Source of the DNA: Pelagibacteraceae bacterium AG-390-L03
GTDB taxonomy: Bacteria; Pseudomonadota; Alphaproteobacteria; Pelagibacterales; Pelagibacteraceae
Direction: 5' to 3'
Assembly (NCBI GenBank): GCA_003279685.1
Contig: QCHA01000004.1
Coordinates: 1 to 64,000 of the forward strand
DNA: 64,000 bases
Below the pieces are notes generated by a model. The model had not been told where the DNA came from. It did not search any database and saw only the letters and a list, made by a program, of their open reading frames with translations. The translations under genes and the position numbers were made by a program. Below, piece by piece: positions 27,846 through 36,328 of this stretch (position 1 is the stretch's first letter; each line of letters begins with the position of its first letter).

Positions 27846-27867
27846 AATTTTTAAATAACCCTAAGGA

Positions 27868-28848
27868 TTATATAACTCCTAATTTCTTCATAAGAGCTGT
27901 CATTTCTTCTGTTTGTTTTTCTAAGAAAGAAACAAACTTATCACCTGGATTGTAAATATTAACCCAAGCATTTCTTGCTCTAACAGTTTCCCATTCAGAA
28001 GTTTTTTGTACATCGCCTAGCATTTTAGCAATTGCATTTTTATCTGCACTGCTCATACCTGGAGGGCCAAAAAATCCTCTCCAGTTAACGAATTGTACAT
28101 CATATCCTTGTTCTTTTAGAGTTGGTGCATCAGGAGCATCAGAAACTCTTGAAGGAGCAGTAATACCAATAATTGTTACTTGGTCTCTTGCACCCATCAA
28201 TTCACCTAAACCTGTAGAAATAATTTGAGTCTCTCCAGATAAAAGTCCAGCTAACGCTTTTCCACCAGCATCATAAGGAATGTAAGCTACATCATTTGGA
28301 TTAGCACCAGCTGCTTGAAAAGCTAAAGCACCAATTAAATGGTCCATACTTCCTCTTACTGATCCACCAGCCATTTTAATTGAGCTTGGATCCTTTTTGT
28401 ATGCATCAACAACATCTTTAAAGTTTTTGTAAGGTGAGTTTTTTGCAACAGCAATTGCACCATAGTCACCAATTACACCAGCGATCGGCACAACATCTTT
28501 ATAAGATAAAGTACCACTACCTTTTACATAACCTTTGTGTCTAGTGATTGATCTTAAAACTAATGGTGTTGATTGAACTAAAACTGTGTTTGCAGGCTTA
28601 GTATTAATCATGAAAGCTAATGCTTTACCACCACCACCACCTGACATATTTTCAAATGATGCACTTTTTAACATTCCAGCTTTTGTTAAAGCTTCTCCAG
28701 TACCTCTAGCAGTTCCATCCCAACCACCACCAGCACCACCACCAATTACGAAATGAATTTTATCAATCGCAATTGAACTAGTTGTAGTTGCTGAGAATAA
28801 CAGGATTGCTGAAAATAATACTGAAACTATTCTTTTTAAGTTTTTCAT
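27868..28848 (-). CDS. tctC: tripartite tricarboxylate transporter, periplasmic binding protein
   Basis: 326 aa with a signal peptide (hydrophobic 'VSVLFSAILLFSATTTSSIA'). 'VIGGGAGGGWDGTARG' is the Bug/TctC ligand-binding loop near the mature N-terminus, and 'GGSVRGSMDHLIGALAFQAAG' and 'WRGFFGPPGM' are family blocks. Captures a carboxylate for TctAB. It is first in the operon, with a 195-base upstream gap shared with the divergent AbrB-type gene. A translation-occluding hairpin follows it, suggesting that far more TctC than TctAB is made. Confidence 0.95.
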   Translation of the reverse strand: MKNLKRIVSVLFSAILLFSATTTSSIAIDKIHFVIGGGAGGGWDGTARGTGEALTKAGMLKSASFENMSGGGGGKALAFMINTKPANTVLVQSTPLVLRSITRHKGYVKGSGTLSYKDVVPIAGVIGDYGAIAVAKNSPYKNFKDVVDAYKKDPSSIKMAGGSVRGSMDHLIGALAFQAAGANPNDVAYIPYDAGGKALAGLLSGETQIISTGLGELMGARDQVTIIGITAPSRVSDAPDAPTLKEQGYDVQFVNWRGFFGPPGMSSADKNAIAKMLGDVQKTSEWETVRARNAWVNIYNPGDKFVSFLEKQTEEMTALMKKLGVI

Positions 28849-29046
28849 TATTTTTCCCTCTCTAATTTAAAAAACACAGTAAATTACAGTATAAATATTA
28901 ATGCAACTTATAATATTATCATTCAACTAATGGTTGATTCTAATTATTGAGATAAAAACTCATCATTAACTATTAATAAATTTTATTAAAAAAATTTAAA
29001 TTCACTTTTTTCGTTAACTTCTTTTCTATTATTTTTTTTCAAAGTG

Positions 29047-30141
29047 ATGATAGAAGAGCTGATTATGAACGAGTCTAAAGTTACTTTTTATTATTCAAAT
29101 TTTAAACAACTTTTCTCTAAAAAGTTTATTTCAGTAATATTAATTTCAATTCCTAGTGCGATAGTTGCTGACTATTTCAATGTTCCTTTAGCTTGGATGT
29201 TAGGCCCCATGATTGTGACATCTATTGCTGCATTAGCTGGATTAAAAGTTGTAATGCCTAAAATAGCTTTAAGTTCAATTTTAATTATCCTTGGACTACA
29301 TATCGGTAACTATATTGATCAAAACCTATTTAATCAGATGATCAATTGGATTTGGACATCAGCTATAATGCTTATCTACATTATTACTTGCATTTTAATT
29401 GTTTCAAAATATTTACAAAAATATGCAGGTTATGGGGAAAAGGCCTCAATATTTTCTTCAGCACCAGGTGCTTTAGGTCCGTTAATGATTTTAGCAGAAA
29501 ATGAAAAAACTGATTTATCTCAAGTGGCAACTTCACATCTAATTAGATTAATTATAATCATAACAGTTATTCCATTTATTATTGTTAATAATACTGGTTC
29601 AGAAGCATTACTATTAGATAACTTTGATTACATAGGTCAAAATCATCTAAATCTAATTTTACTTATCATTGCATCTTTATTTTTTATTTTTGTTTTTGAT
29701 AAGATTAGAGTTCCCGCAGCTTTATTATCAGGAACGCTATTTGCTAGTGGATTATTACAAATTACAGATATTGCGTCATATAAATTACCTGATGCATCAA
29801 TTAACTTTTGTCTTTTAATACTTGGTGCTTCTGTTGGATGTAGGTTTGCTGAAAAAACTGTTAAAGAAATTGCCAATAATTCATTACATAGCATAGTTGC
29901 TACAACTATATTGGTCTTACTAGGTTTGATTGCTGCATATGTTGCAACATTCTTTGTTGATACTAATATTTTAACTTTAATATTATCTTTTAGTCCTGGT
30001 GGAATTTATGAGGTAGCTGTTATAGCAATTGCTTTTGATTTAGATCCAGACTTTGTAGCATTTCATCATATAATAAGATTACTTTTTATACTTTTCACAG
30101 TTCCTATATTTTTAAGAATATTAGAAAAAATTAAGAAATAA
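29047..30141 (+). CDS. AbrB-family membrane protein
   Basis: About 364 aa with some ten membrane helices in two similar halves ('VPLAWMLGPMIVTSIAALAG' and 'VPAALLSGTLFASGLLQ'), plus 'FSSAPGALGPL' and 'FSPGGIYEVAVIA'. This is the integral membrane 'AbrB duplication' family, often mislabelled as a transcription regulator or ammonia monooxygenase. It diverges from tctCBA, a common arrangement, so it may take part in transport of the same compound (inference). The track start is GTG 29044; ATG 29047 and ATG 29065 are alternatives and no Shine-Dalgarno sequence decides. Confidence 0.8.
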   Translation: MIEELIMNESKVTFYYSNFKQLFSKKFISVILISIPSAIVADYFNVPLAWMLGPMIVTSIAALAGLKVVMPKIALSSILIILGLHIGNYIDQNLFNQMINWIWTSAIMLIYIITCILIVSKYLQKYAGYGEKASIFSSAPGALGPLMILAENEKTDLSQVATSHLIRLIIIITVIPFIIVNNTGSEALLLDNFDYIGQNHLNLILLIIASLFFIFVFDKIRVPAALLSGTLFASGLLQITDIASYKLPDASINFCLLILGASVGCRFAEKTVKEIANNSLHSIVATTILVLLGLIAAYVATFFVDTNILTLILSFSPGGIYEVAVIAIAFDLDPDFVAFHHIIRLLFILFTVPIFLRILEKIKK

Positions 30142-31072
30142 TCTCTGATAATCTTTCAAAAACTTTTTCTACTGATAGTTTGGATAATTCTGGAGCCTGT
30201 ATTGCTTTAAAATTTTCTCTTTCAATGCTTACTTTAAAAGGAGTTGTATGAGAGCCAAATAAAGCAATTCCTTTTGATCCTAAATGAGCTGTCATATGAG
30301 CAGGTCCAGTATCATTAGCAACTACAAACGAACTATCTTTAATTAGTGCTGCTAACTGAGAAATATCTAAAGCTTTACCATTATCTAAAACACAAAGTGC
30401 ATTAATACTTGATGCTTCTTTAATTTCACCAGGACCAGGGGCTATAACTACTTTAAATTTATTGTCTGATTTTTCATTAATCATAGAAATCAAATCATTG
30501 TAATAAGGCCACTTCTTAGAGGTTAAATGAGGAGAACAAAAAGGAAAAAGAACAATATATTGGTCCAATTGATGATAATTTTTTATTTGAGATATATCTG
30601 ATGGGCTCCATGAAAAATCAGGGCTTAAAGTATGATTGGTATTAATACCAGAACTTTTTAATTGATGATCAAATCTAGATAAAACTGAGTCTTTATCGAA
30701 ATCATCTTTTGTAGTTCCTTCAGGTAATGTGGTTTCTGTAGATGACCATATTTCTTTTGTTGCTTTAGGAAATAATATATTTTTATAAAATGCTGTTCTG
30801 CTTGAGTTTTGTAGATCGTAAACTTTAGAAAATTTGTATTTCTTAATATTTTTCATCAATGAATATAAGTAGATGAGGTTTAGTCTTGATAACCGCTTAT
30901 CTAAAATAACATTTGAAATATGGGGGTTTTTTTTAAATAAATCAAAATATGGTTTTGTTGTTAGTAAATGAACTTCATCATTACTATGATTTTCAGAAAT
31001 ATCTTGAATTGCACCACATGCTTGAGCTATATCACCCAAAGACCCATGTTTAATAATTAAAATATTAGACAT
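30131..31072 (-). CDS. glycosyltransferase family 9 (heptosyltransferase-like)
   Basis: 313-aa GT-B protein starting 'ILIIKHGSLGDIAQACGA', the ADP-heptose transferase opening, with 'VVIAPGPGEIKE' and 'FVVANDTGPAHMTAHLGSKGIALFGSHTTP', which is the donor-binding signature of WaaC/WaaF/WaaQ. It probably builds the lipopolysaccharide core. Convergent overlap of 11 bases with the AbrB-type gene. It diverges from the DUF6165 gene, a protein also tied to envelope sugar loci. Confidence 0.88.
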   Translation of the reverse strand: MSNILIIKHGSLGDIAQACGAIQDISENHSNDEVHLLTTKPYFDLFKKNPHISNVILDKRLSRLNLIYLYSLMKNIKKYKFSKVYDLQNSSRTAFYKNILFPKATKEIWSSTETTLPEGTTKDDFDKDSVLSRFDHQLKSSGINTNHTLSPDFSWSPSDISQIKNYHQLDQYIVLFPFCSPHLTSKKWPYYNDLISMINEKSDNKFKVVIAPGPGEIKEASSINALCVLDNGKALDISQLAALIKDSSFVVANDTGPAHMTAHLGSKGIALFGSHTTPFKVSIERENFKAIQAPELSKLSVEKVFERLSEIIS

Positions 31073-31104
31073 ATTTAAAACAACATAACATAGTATAAAA
31101 ATTT

Positions 31105-31494
31105 ATGAACAAAATACTAGTTGAAGTATCAGTTGGTGAACTTTTTGATAAAATGTCAATTTTAGAAATCAAAAAAGATAGGATTAAAGATTCTGAAAAA
31201 CTTAAATTTATAAATGATGAATATGAAGTTTTAAAAAGTGAACTTGAAAAAAATGTTAAACTAGATGAAAAATTAGAAAAATTTTTTGTGGCATTGAAAA
31301 ATGTAAATTCTAAATTATGGATTATTGAAGATGATAAAAGAAAGTGTGAAAAAGACTCAAACTTTGGAGAAAATTTTATAAGATTATCTCGAGATGTGCA
31401 TTTTCTTAATGATACTCGAGCTAAAATTAAGCTCGACATAAATAATCATTCGGGATCAAAAATTAAAGAAATAAAAGAATATACTAACTACTAA
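31105..31494 (+). CDS. DUF6165-family protein
   Basis: 129-aa, charged, mostly helical protein. The N-terminus 'ILVEVSVGELFDKMSILEIK' and 'RLSRDVHFLNDTRAKIKLDIN' match the DUF6165 pattern seen beside glycosyltransferases and other envelope-sugar genes. No catalytic motif is apparent; a coiled-coil-like middle is likely. It diverges from the GT9 gene by 32 bases. The minus-strand ORF 31065-31439 is its shadow. Confidence 0.75.
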   Translation: MNKILVEVSVGELFDKMSILEIKKDRIKDSEKLKFINDEYEVLKSELEKNVKLDEKLEKFFVALKNVNSKLWIIEDDKRKCEKDSNFGENFIRLSRDVHFLNDTRAKIKLDINNHSGSKIKEIKEYTNY

Positions 31495-32272
31495 AAACTC
31501 TGGGAAACCAATCCTCTCGCATTAAATCACCAGACTTTAAGTTAATTCCATCAAATGGTGGTGAGGTTGGCCCTCCTCTATTAATATACTTAACATCATC
31601 ACCTATAAATCTCATTGAAAATGCCCTTCGAGATTTAGAGGTATTATTTCCAGTTGAGCCATGTACAGTTTTAAAATTAAACAATACTGCATCACCTAAA
31701 CTTAACTCAGGTATTAAAATATTTTTTTTAAATTCTTCTGACGAAGGTAAATTCATAAATGAAGTATCATCTTTATACCAAGGCTGATCATTAGACCATT
31801 TTGTTGGTCTAATTAGCTTTGACCATTTATGAGAGCCTAAAATTAATTGAAGATTATTTTTATTATCAACCGCATCTAATGGTATCCACAAACTCCCTGT
31901 ATCATTGCCATCAACACAGTAATAAGGCATATCTTGATGCCAAGGTGTTTCTTTATTAGTGCCTGGCTCCTTAATAAAAATGTGTTCATGAAAAATTTGA
32001 GCTGATTTAGAATTAGTTGCCTCAGCAACAATCTGGCCACCTAGTGAATTAAAAATACAATCTTTAAACTCTTTTATTCTTTCCCAATTACAATAATCTT
32101 CAAAAAATCTACCTTTATCGTCATTTACGTTTTCTCTTCCATGTTTACTTGGGTTATCTAAAACTTTTTGAAACCCTTTTCTTAATGGTTCAATCCAGTC
32201 TTTAAAAATATCTTTAATAATTAGGACACCATCAGTTTGATAATCTTTGATTTGTTTCTCTGATAAGAACAT
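31484..32272 (-). CDS. phytanoyl-CoA dioxygenase (PhyH) family protein
   Basis: 262-aa Fe(II)/2-oxoglutarate oxygenase. 'TPWHQDMPYY' provides the HxD iron ligands, 'HGSTGN' the distal His, and 'SRRAFSMRFIG' the Arg that binds 2-oxoglutarate. The family hydroxylates diverse substrates (phytanoyl-CoA, ectoine, phosphonates, aromatic acids), so the substrate is unknown. It is 5 bases downstream of the amino acid ABC permease, which hints at a substrate imported by that system (inference). Convergent with DUF6165, overlapping by 11 bases. Confidence 0.87.
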   Translation of the reverse strand: MFLSEKQIKDYQTDGVLIIKDIFKDWIEPLRKGFQKVLDNPSKHGRENVNDDKGRFFEDYCNWERIKEFKDCIFNSLGGQIVAEATNSKSAQIFHEHIFIKEPGTNKETPWHQDMPYYCVDGNDTGSLWIPLDAVDNKNNLQLILGSHKWSKLIRPTKWSNDQPWYKDDTSFMNLPSSEEFKKNILIPELSLGDAVLFNFKTVHGSTGNNTSKSRRAFSMRFIGDDVKYINRGGPTSPPFDGINLKSGDLMREDWFPRVFSS

Positions 32273-32277
32273 TTTTA

Positions 32278-32952
32278 TTATTGAAAACTATATTTTTTCT
32301 CTAGGTATTTAATAACGTTGTGGATGATAAAAGTCATAAATAAATAAATTCCACCTGCAACAATGAATACTTCTATTGGTTTGAATGTTGTTGAAATAAT
32401 ATACTTTGCAACACCCGTTAGGTCCATTAATGTAACAGTACTTGCTAAAGAAGTTCCCTTCATCATCAATATTATCTCATTCCCATATGCGGGCAATGAT
32501 TGTCTAATGGCAATTGGGATTTGTATTTTATAAAATATTATTTTGTTTGATATTCCTAAGCTTTTACCAGCCTCAATAATACCTGGTTTTATTGTTTGAA
32601 ATGCAGATCTTAAAATTTCAGAGGTATAAGCACCAGTATTTAATGTAAAAGCTATGATTGCACACCAGTAAGGTTCTTTAAGAATAACCCACAAAAATGT
32701 TGATCTTAAATATTCAATTTGTCCTAAACCAAAATAAATGATGAAAATCTGAACCAATAAAGGTGTTCCTCTAAAAACATAAGAATAACCGTAAGCAAAT
32801 TTGTTAATAAATATATTTTTGTTCAATCTTAAAATTGCAAACAATAATCCAATAAATAAACCAAAGAATAAAGAAACAGATAAAAGTTTTAAAGTAACGA
32901 CAGTTGCTCCTAATAATTTAGGGAAACTAGTGAACATTAAATCAAAATCCAT
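32278..32952 (-). CDS. polar amino acid ABC transporter permease (HisM-like)
   Basis: 224-aa inner-membrane permease of the HisMQ/GlnP type. The 'EAGKSLGISNKIIFYKIQIPIAIRQSLPAYGNEII' stretch is the EAA loop that contacts the ATPase, and 'RGTPLLVQIFIIYFG' is the family's N-terminal block. Coupled to the preceding permease by a TAATG overlap. No ATP-binding subunit lies in this cluster; it must be shared or encoded elsewhere. Confidence 0.92.
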   Translation of the reverse strand: MDFDLMFTSFPKLLGATVVTLKLLSVSLFFGLFIGLLFAILRLNKNIFINKFAYGYSYVFRGTPLLVQIFIIYFGLGQIEYLRSTFLWVILKEPYWCAIIAFTLNTGAYTSEILRSAFQTIKPGIIEAGKSLGISNKIIFYKIQIPIAIRQSLPAYGNEIILMMKGTSLASTVTLMDLTGVAKYIISTTFKPIEVFIVAGGIYLFMTFIIHNVIKYLEKKYSFQ

Positions 32953-33644
32953 TAATACCCCCTACTATATTTTGCTTCTAATCTATTGATTAGTTTCATG
33001 CTTAAAAAAGTTAACAATAAATATAAAACAGCAGCAAATGAATAAAAGAATAATGGATCTCTAGTAGAGCCTGCTGCAATATAAGATTGTCTCATAATTT
33101 CAACTAATCCTGTGACTGAAATAAGAGATGTATCTTTTAAAGTAATTTGCCAAACATTACTAAGATTAGGAATGGCTAGTCTTAACATTTGAGGTAAAAT
33201 TATTTTATAAAACTGTGCAAATTTACCTACTCCCAAAACTTTAGCAGCTTCAAACTGACCTTTGTCAATTGATTGTATTGCTCCACGAAACACTTCAGTT
33301 GAATAAGCACCAGAAATAATTCCAATTGCCATTGAGCCAGTTATAAAAGCATTTATCTCTATATATTCAAAGTACCCAAAAATTGATGCCACATACATTA
33401 TCGCGCCACTTCCACCAAAAAAGAAAAGGTAAATTACTAAAAGTTCAGGGACACCTCTAATAACTGTTGTGTAAAAATTTCCAATTAAATTCAGAGATTT
33501 AAATTTTGATAATTTTAAAGGAGTAAATATAAGTGCAAAAAAAAATCCAATAAACATTGCTGTAATCGATACAGCAATGGTCATCAGGGTTGCATAAAAT
33601 AGTTCATCACCCCAACCGGTTTTGCCAAATGCGAGAAGTTCCAT
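32952..33644 (-). CDS. polar amino acid ABC transporter permease (HisQ-like)
   Basis: 230-aa permease partner. 'RGVPELLVIYLFFFGG' and the EAA loop 'FEAAKVLGVGKFAQFYKIILPQMLRLAIPNL' identify it. It lies 44 bases after the binding protein gene, and that gap holds an 11-bp perfect hairpin. With the adjacent HisM-like permease it would form the channel heterodimer. Confidence 0.92.
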   Translation of the reverse strand: MELLAFGKTGWGDELFYATLMTIAVSITAMFIGFFFALIFTPLKLSKFKSLNLIGNFYTTVIRGVPELLVIYLFFFGGSGAIMYVASIFGYFEYIEINAFITGSMAIGIISGAYSTEVFRGAIQSIDKGQFEAAKVLGVGKFAQFYKIILPQMLRLAIPNLSNVWQITLKDTSLISVTGLVEIMRQSYIAAGSTRDPLFFYSFAAVLYLLLTFLSMKLINRLEAKYSRGY

Positions 33645-33650
33645 ATAGAC

Positions 33651-33675
33651 TGGCGACTATATATTATAGTCGCCA
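33651..33675 (-). other. perfect 11-bp hairpin between binding protein and permease genes
   Basis: TGGCGACTATA (33651-33661) and TATAGTCGCCA (33665-33675) form a perfect stem with a 3-base loop, between the substrate-binding protein stop and the HisQ-like start. There is no following U-tract on the minus strand, so it is more likely an mRNA stabiliser or partial barrier that keeps binding-protein message abundant than a full terminator. Confidence 0.7.
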
Positions 33676-33688
33676 AATCTGAAATTAA

Positions 33689-34540
33689 TTACATAGAAGC
33701 GTCGAAACCAAAGTGTTTAATAGCAAGTTTGCTAATAATTCCTTTTTTTCTAGCTTTATCAATTGCTTTATTAAAGTCTTTTAGAAGTTTAGCGTCTCTT
33801 TTTCCGATCGCATCATCTCCACCTTGTCTAATACCAACACCAACACCATTTCCAAATGCACCACCTGAAAAAGTTGGTCCAACTAATGTAACTGGCTTAC
33901 CTGATTTGTCGGCATAGTCCGTAAATGCAACTGCTGCAGCTAAGGCAACATCACATCTTCCAGATGTTAAGTCTAGGTTTACTTCATCTTGAGTTTTGTA
34001 AGTTCTTACATTTACACTTCCAACATCACCAGACTCTAAAAAGTTTTGGTGAATTGTTCCTGTTTGAGTACAAACAGTTTTTCCAGCTAGTGCGCCTGTT
34101 AAAGTTTTAAGAGCTTTTTTAACGTCAGATCCACCTAATGTTAAATTAACACCTTCTGGGGTATCCATGCCTTCTAAGCTTGAACCTTTCATTACTGCAA
34201 GTGACGCTACTTCGTCAGCATAACCTTGAGAAAAAGTAATAGTTTTTTGTCTTTCAGCTGTAATTGACATTCCAGCCATAATCGCATCAAACTTTCTCAT
34301 TAACAAAGCTGGTATCATTCCATCCCAATCTTGTTCAACGATAGTACACTCATGTTTCATGATTGCACAAAGTTCTTGAGCTAGCTCAACCTCAAATCCT
34401 ATAAGATTACCCGAAGCATCTTTAGAGTTCCATGGAGGATAAGCACCTTCAGTTCCAATTTTTATTTTGTCAGCGTAAACATTTCCGATAACTAATAAAG
34501 AAGCAAGAACTGTTAAAATAGATTTTTTAAATATATTCAT
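33689..34540 (-). CDS. polar amino acid ABC transporter, periplasmic binding protein
   Basis: 283 aa with a signal peptide ('SILTVLASLLVIGNVYA'). 'KIGTEGAYPPWNSKDASGNLIGFEVELAQELC' is the lysine/arginine/ornithine-type (SBP family 3) opening; 'WDGMIPALLMRKFDAIMAGMSIT' and 'RCDVALAAAVAF' follow. Residues 'GMSIT' and the later Asp suggest a cationic or polar amino acid ligand. A clear GGAGAA Shine-Dalgarno precedes the ATG. First gene of the transporter operon. Confidence 0.92.
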   Translation of the reverse strand: MNIFKKSILTVLASLLVIGNVYADKIKIGTEGAYPPWNSKDASGNLIGFEVELAQELCAIMKHECTIVEQDWDGMIPALLMRKFDAIMAGMSITAERQKTITFSQGYADEVASLAVMKGSSLEGMDTPEGVNLTLGGSDVKKALKTLTGALAGKTVCTQTGTIHQNFLESGDVGSVNVRTYKTQDEVNLDLTSGRCDVALAAAVAFTDYADKSGKPVTLVGPTFSGGAFGNGVGVGIRQGGDDAIGKRDAKLLKDFNKAIDKARKKGIISKLAIKHFGFDASM

Positions 34541-34599
34541 TATTTTCTCCTTTAATTTAGCGCAATTATTTCACAGATTTAATAATTTAAAAAGAAAAA

Positions 34600-35640
34600 T
34601 TAATGATTTATTGATGACGAAAAATTCCAAGAGCAATCAAAACTTGGGATATAAACTCTAGATAACTTAGTATTTCCAAAATGATGATTGAATACATTTA
34701 ACCAACTATCAACTTGTTTTGGTTTTTTGTCTTGGCTACCAACTTGGGCGGTAATCACTCCTTTTGGTTTTAAAATTCTAATCATGGATTCCATATTTTT
34801 AGCAGCAAGGTCTATGCAAAATTGATCATCATTAAGATCAACAAAAATATGATCATATGTATCATCTTCAACTGATTTAATACTTTCAAAAGCATCTCCC
34901 CAAACACATTTTACAGAATTTTTTTCAGTAGCCTTTTTACCTATATTTCCAAGATGTTTATTACAAACATCAACAACTTCTGGATCTAATTCAAACCAAT
35001 CTACAAAATTAAAATCTTTAGAAATGCATTCTCTTGCAACACCACCATCTCCACCACCGATAATTGCAGCTCTTTCATTATTTTTATTCAAATTTAATCC
35101 AGCACCAACGAATGTAGAGCTATATAAATGCTCATCCGTTGCAGCAACTTGTATTTCTCCATCAATAAATAATGATTTACCAAACTGTTCTAATTCTAAA
35201 ATTTCAATGTGTTGGCCAACTTTTGATTTAAAATCTTCAAGAACATCGTTTACAACGTATGATTTCTGCAATCCTGGTGAACTATAAATATCGTGATATA
35301 AAGATTTAGTATCTCTATTAAACTCTTTTTTTACTATTCTTTTATGACCAAACTCTTTCTTAATAATATCTATTGCAACTGACGGACTTATTTTTCCACA
35401 AGTAAAAAAATCAAAACTAATAATTCCTTTTTCTGGGAATGTATGAAAACTAATATGACTTTCTGCTAATAATGCTAATATTGTAAATCCTTGAGGTTCA
35501 AATTTATATTTTGAAATATTGAGAATTGTTACTTTTGCTGCTTTTGCAATATCATTAATTGCTTTTTCAAATACAGAAGGATCATATTCTTTAGTTGTGC
35601 CAATGATGTCTAGAGTTATATGTTCTCCAACCTTAGTCAT
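34600..35640 (-). CDS. speDE: fused S-adenosylmethionine decarboxylase - spermidine synthase
   Basis: 346-aa two-domain protein. Residues 1-120 are a prokaryotic AdoMet decarboxylase: cleavage would fall between E60 and S61 in 'LLAESHISFHTFPE' to make the pyruvoyl group, with H66 and C81 ('FFTCG') at the spacing seen in the T. maritima enzyme. Residues about 125-346 are an aminopropyltransferase with 'GGGDGGVAREC', 'ELDPEVVDVC' and the D268/D271 pair 'DLNDD' in place of DxxDP. One chain could therefore decarboxylate AdoMet and transfer the aminopropyl group to putrescine, releasing MTA. It overlaps the aldolase gene by 4 bases. Confidence 0.88.
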   Translation of the reverse strand: MTKVGEHITLDIIGTTKEYDPSVFEKAINDIAKAAKVTILNISKYKFEPQGFTILALLAESHISFHTFPEKGIISFDFFTCGKISPSVAIDIIKKEFGHKRIVKKEFNRDTKSLYHDIYSSPGLQKSYVVNDVLEDFKSKVGQHIEILELEQFGKSLFIDGEIQVAATDEHLYSSTFVGAGLNLNKNNERAAIIGGGDGGVARECISKDFNFVDWFELDPEVVDVCNKHLGNIGKKATEKNSVKCVWGDAFESIKSVEDDTYDHIFVDLNDDQFCIDLAAKNMESMIRILKPKGVITAQVGSQDKKPKQVDSWLNVFNHHFGNTKLSRVYIPSFDCSWNFSSSINH

Positions 35641-36275
35641 AAGTTATCCTTTTTGTAATTCTTTGCCTTGGATAAAACTTTTTTCATTTCATTTTTAGAA
35701 AGAATCTTAGGCTTACCCAATTTTAGGCTGGTTATATACTGAAGCGATATATTTTCAACCTCTTCAGCTAACTCAAAAGCTTTGGGTAAATTTTCCTCAA
35801 ATGCAATCTGTCCGTGATTTGCAATTAAACAAGCTTTACGACCTTTTAATGCTTTTAAAATATTTTTTGATAAATCTCTGGTTCCAAAAGTTGCATATTT
35901 TGCACATTTGATATCCTGACCTCCTGCCATAGCTACCATATAATGAAACGATGGAATTCCTCTTTTATGAGTTGAAACTGCTGTTGCATTTGTAGAATGG
36001 GCATGAACAATTGCTTTAGCCTCTTTTTTATTTTTATAAATATCTTGGTGAAATTGCCATTCTGAGGATGGAATACCTTTTTTTTTATCAAACTTTCCTT
36101 CTAAGGAAACAAAAACGATATCTCTAGTTTTTAAAGAAGAATATTTTTTTCCAGATGGAGTAATTAAAAAACCCTCTTTATATCTGGCAGATATATTTCC
36201 AGACCTAAGTGCAGATAACTTTCTGCTATTGAGCATTTTTGAATATTTGATTATTTCAGCCTTTATTTTAAACAT
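35637..36275 (-). CDS. class II aldolase, FucA-like; candidate methylthioribulose-1-phosphate aldolase
   Basis: Zinc-dependent aldolase closely resembling E. coli L-fuculose-1-P aldolase along its length. The catalytic Glu is E72 in 'PSSEWQFH', with zinc ligands H91, H93 ('VHAHS') and H154 ('ANHGQIA'), each offset by one from E73, H92, H94 and H155 of FucA. The track's GTG start (36284) is replaced by ATG 36275 because AAGGTG lies 6 bases before it. It is transcribed with the speDE fusion, and mtnA/mtnP are nearby, so methylthioribulose-1-P is a likelier substrate than fuculose-1-P. An MtnB dehydratase belongs to the same superfamily and is the main alternative. Confidence 0.8.
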   Translation of the reverse strand: MFKIKAEIIKYSKMLNSRKLSALRSGNISARYKEGFLITPSGKKYSSLKTRDIVFVSLEGKFDKKKGIPSSEWQFHQDIYKNKKEAKAIVHAHSTNATAVSTHKRGIPSFHYMVAMAGGQDIKCAKYATFGTRDLSKNILKALKGRKACLIANHGQIAFEENLPKAFELAEEVENISLQYITSLKLGKPKILSKNEMKKVLSKAKNYKKDNL

Positions 36276-36328
36276 TAAAAACACCTTGATTTTAACCTAA
36301 TTTAAGATGAGACTATAGAAAATTTAAA

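Noticed and set aside
28849-29046. Regulatory RNA or operator between tctC and the AbrB-type gene
   Set aside because: The roughly 195-base gap is AT-rich with no strong palindrome, stem or ORF that I could support; it presumably holds two divergent promoters.
29047-30141. 'AbrB transcription regulator' reading
   Set aside because: The protein has some ten membrane helices and no SpoVT/AbrB DNA-binding domain; the shared name is misleading.
31065-31439. Minus-strand 124-aa ORF
   Set aside because: Shadow of DUF6165; Ser/Phe/Leu-rich and without a family match.
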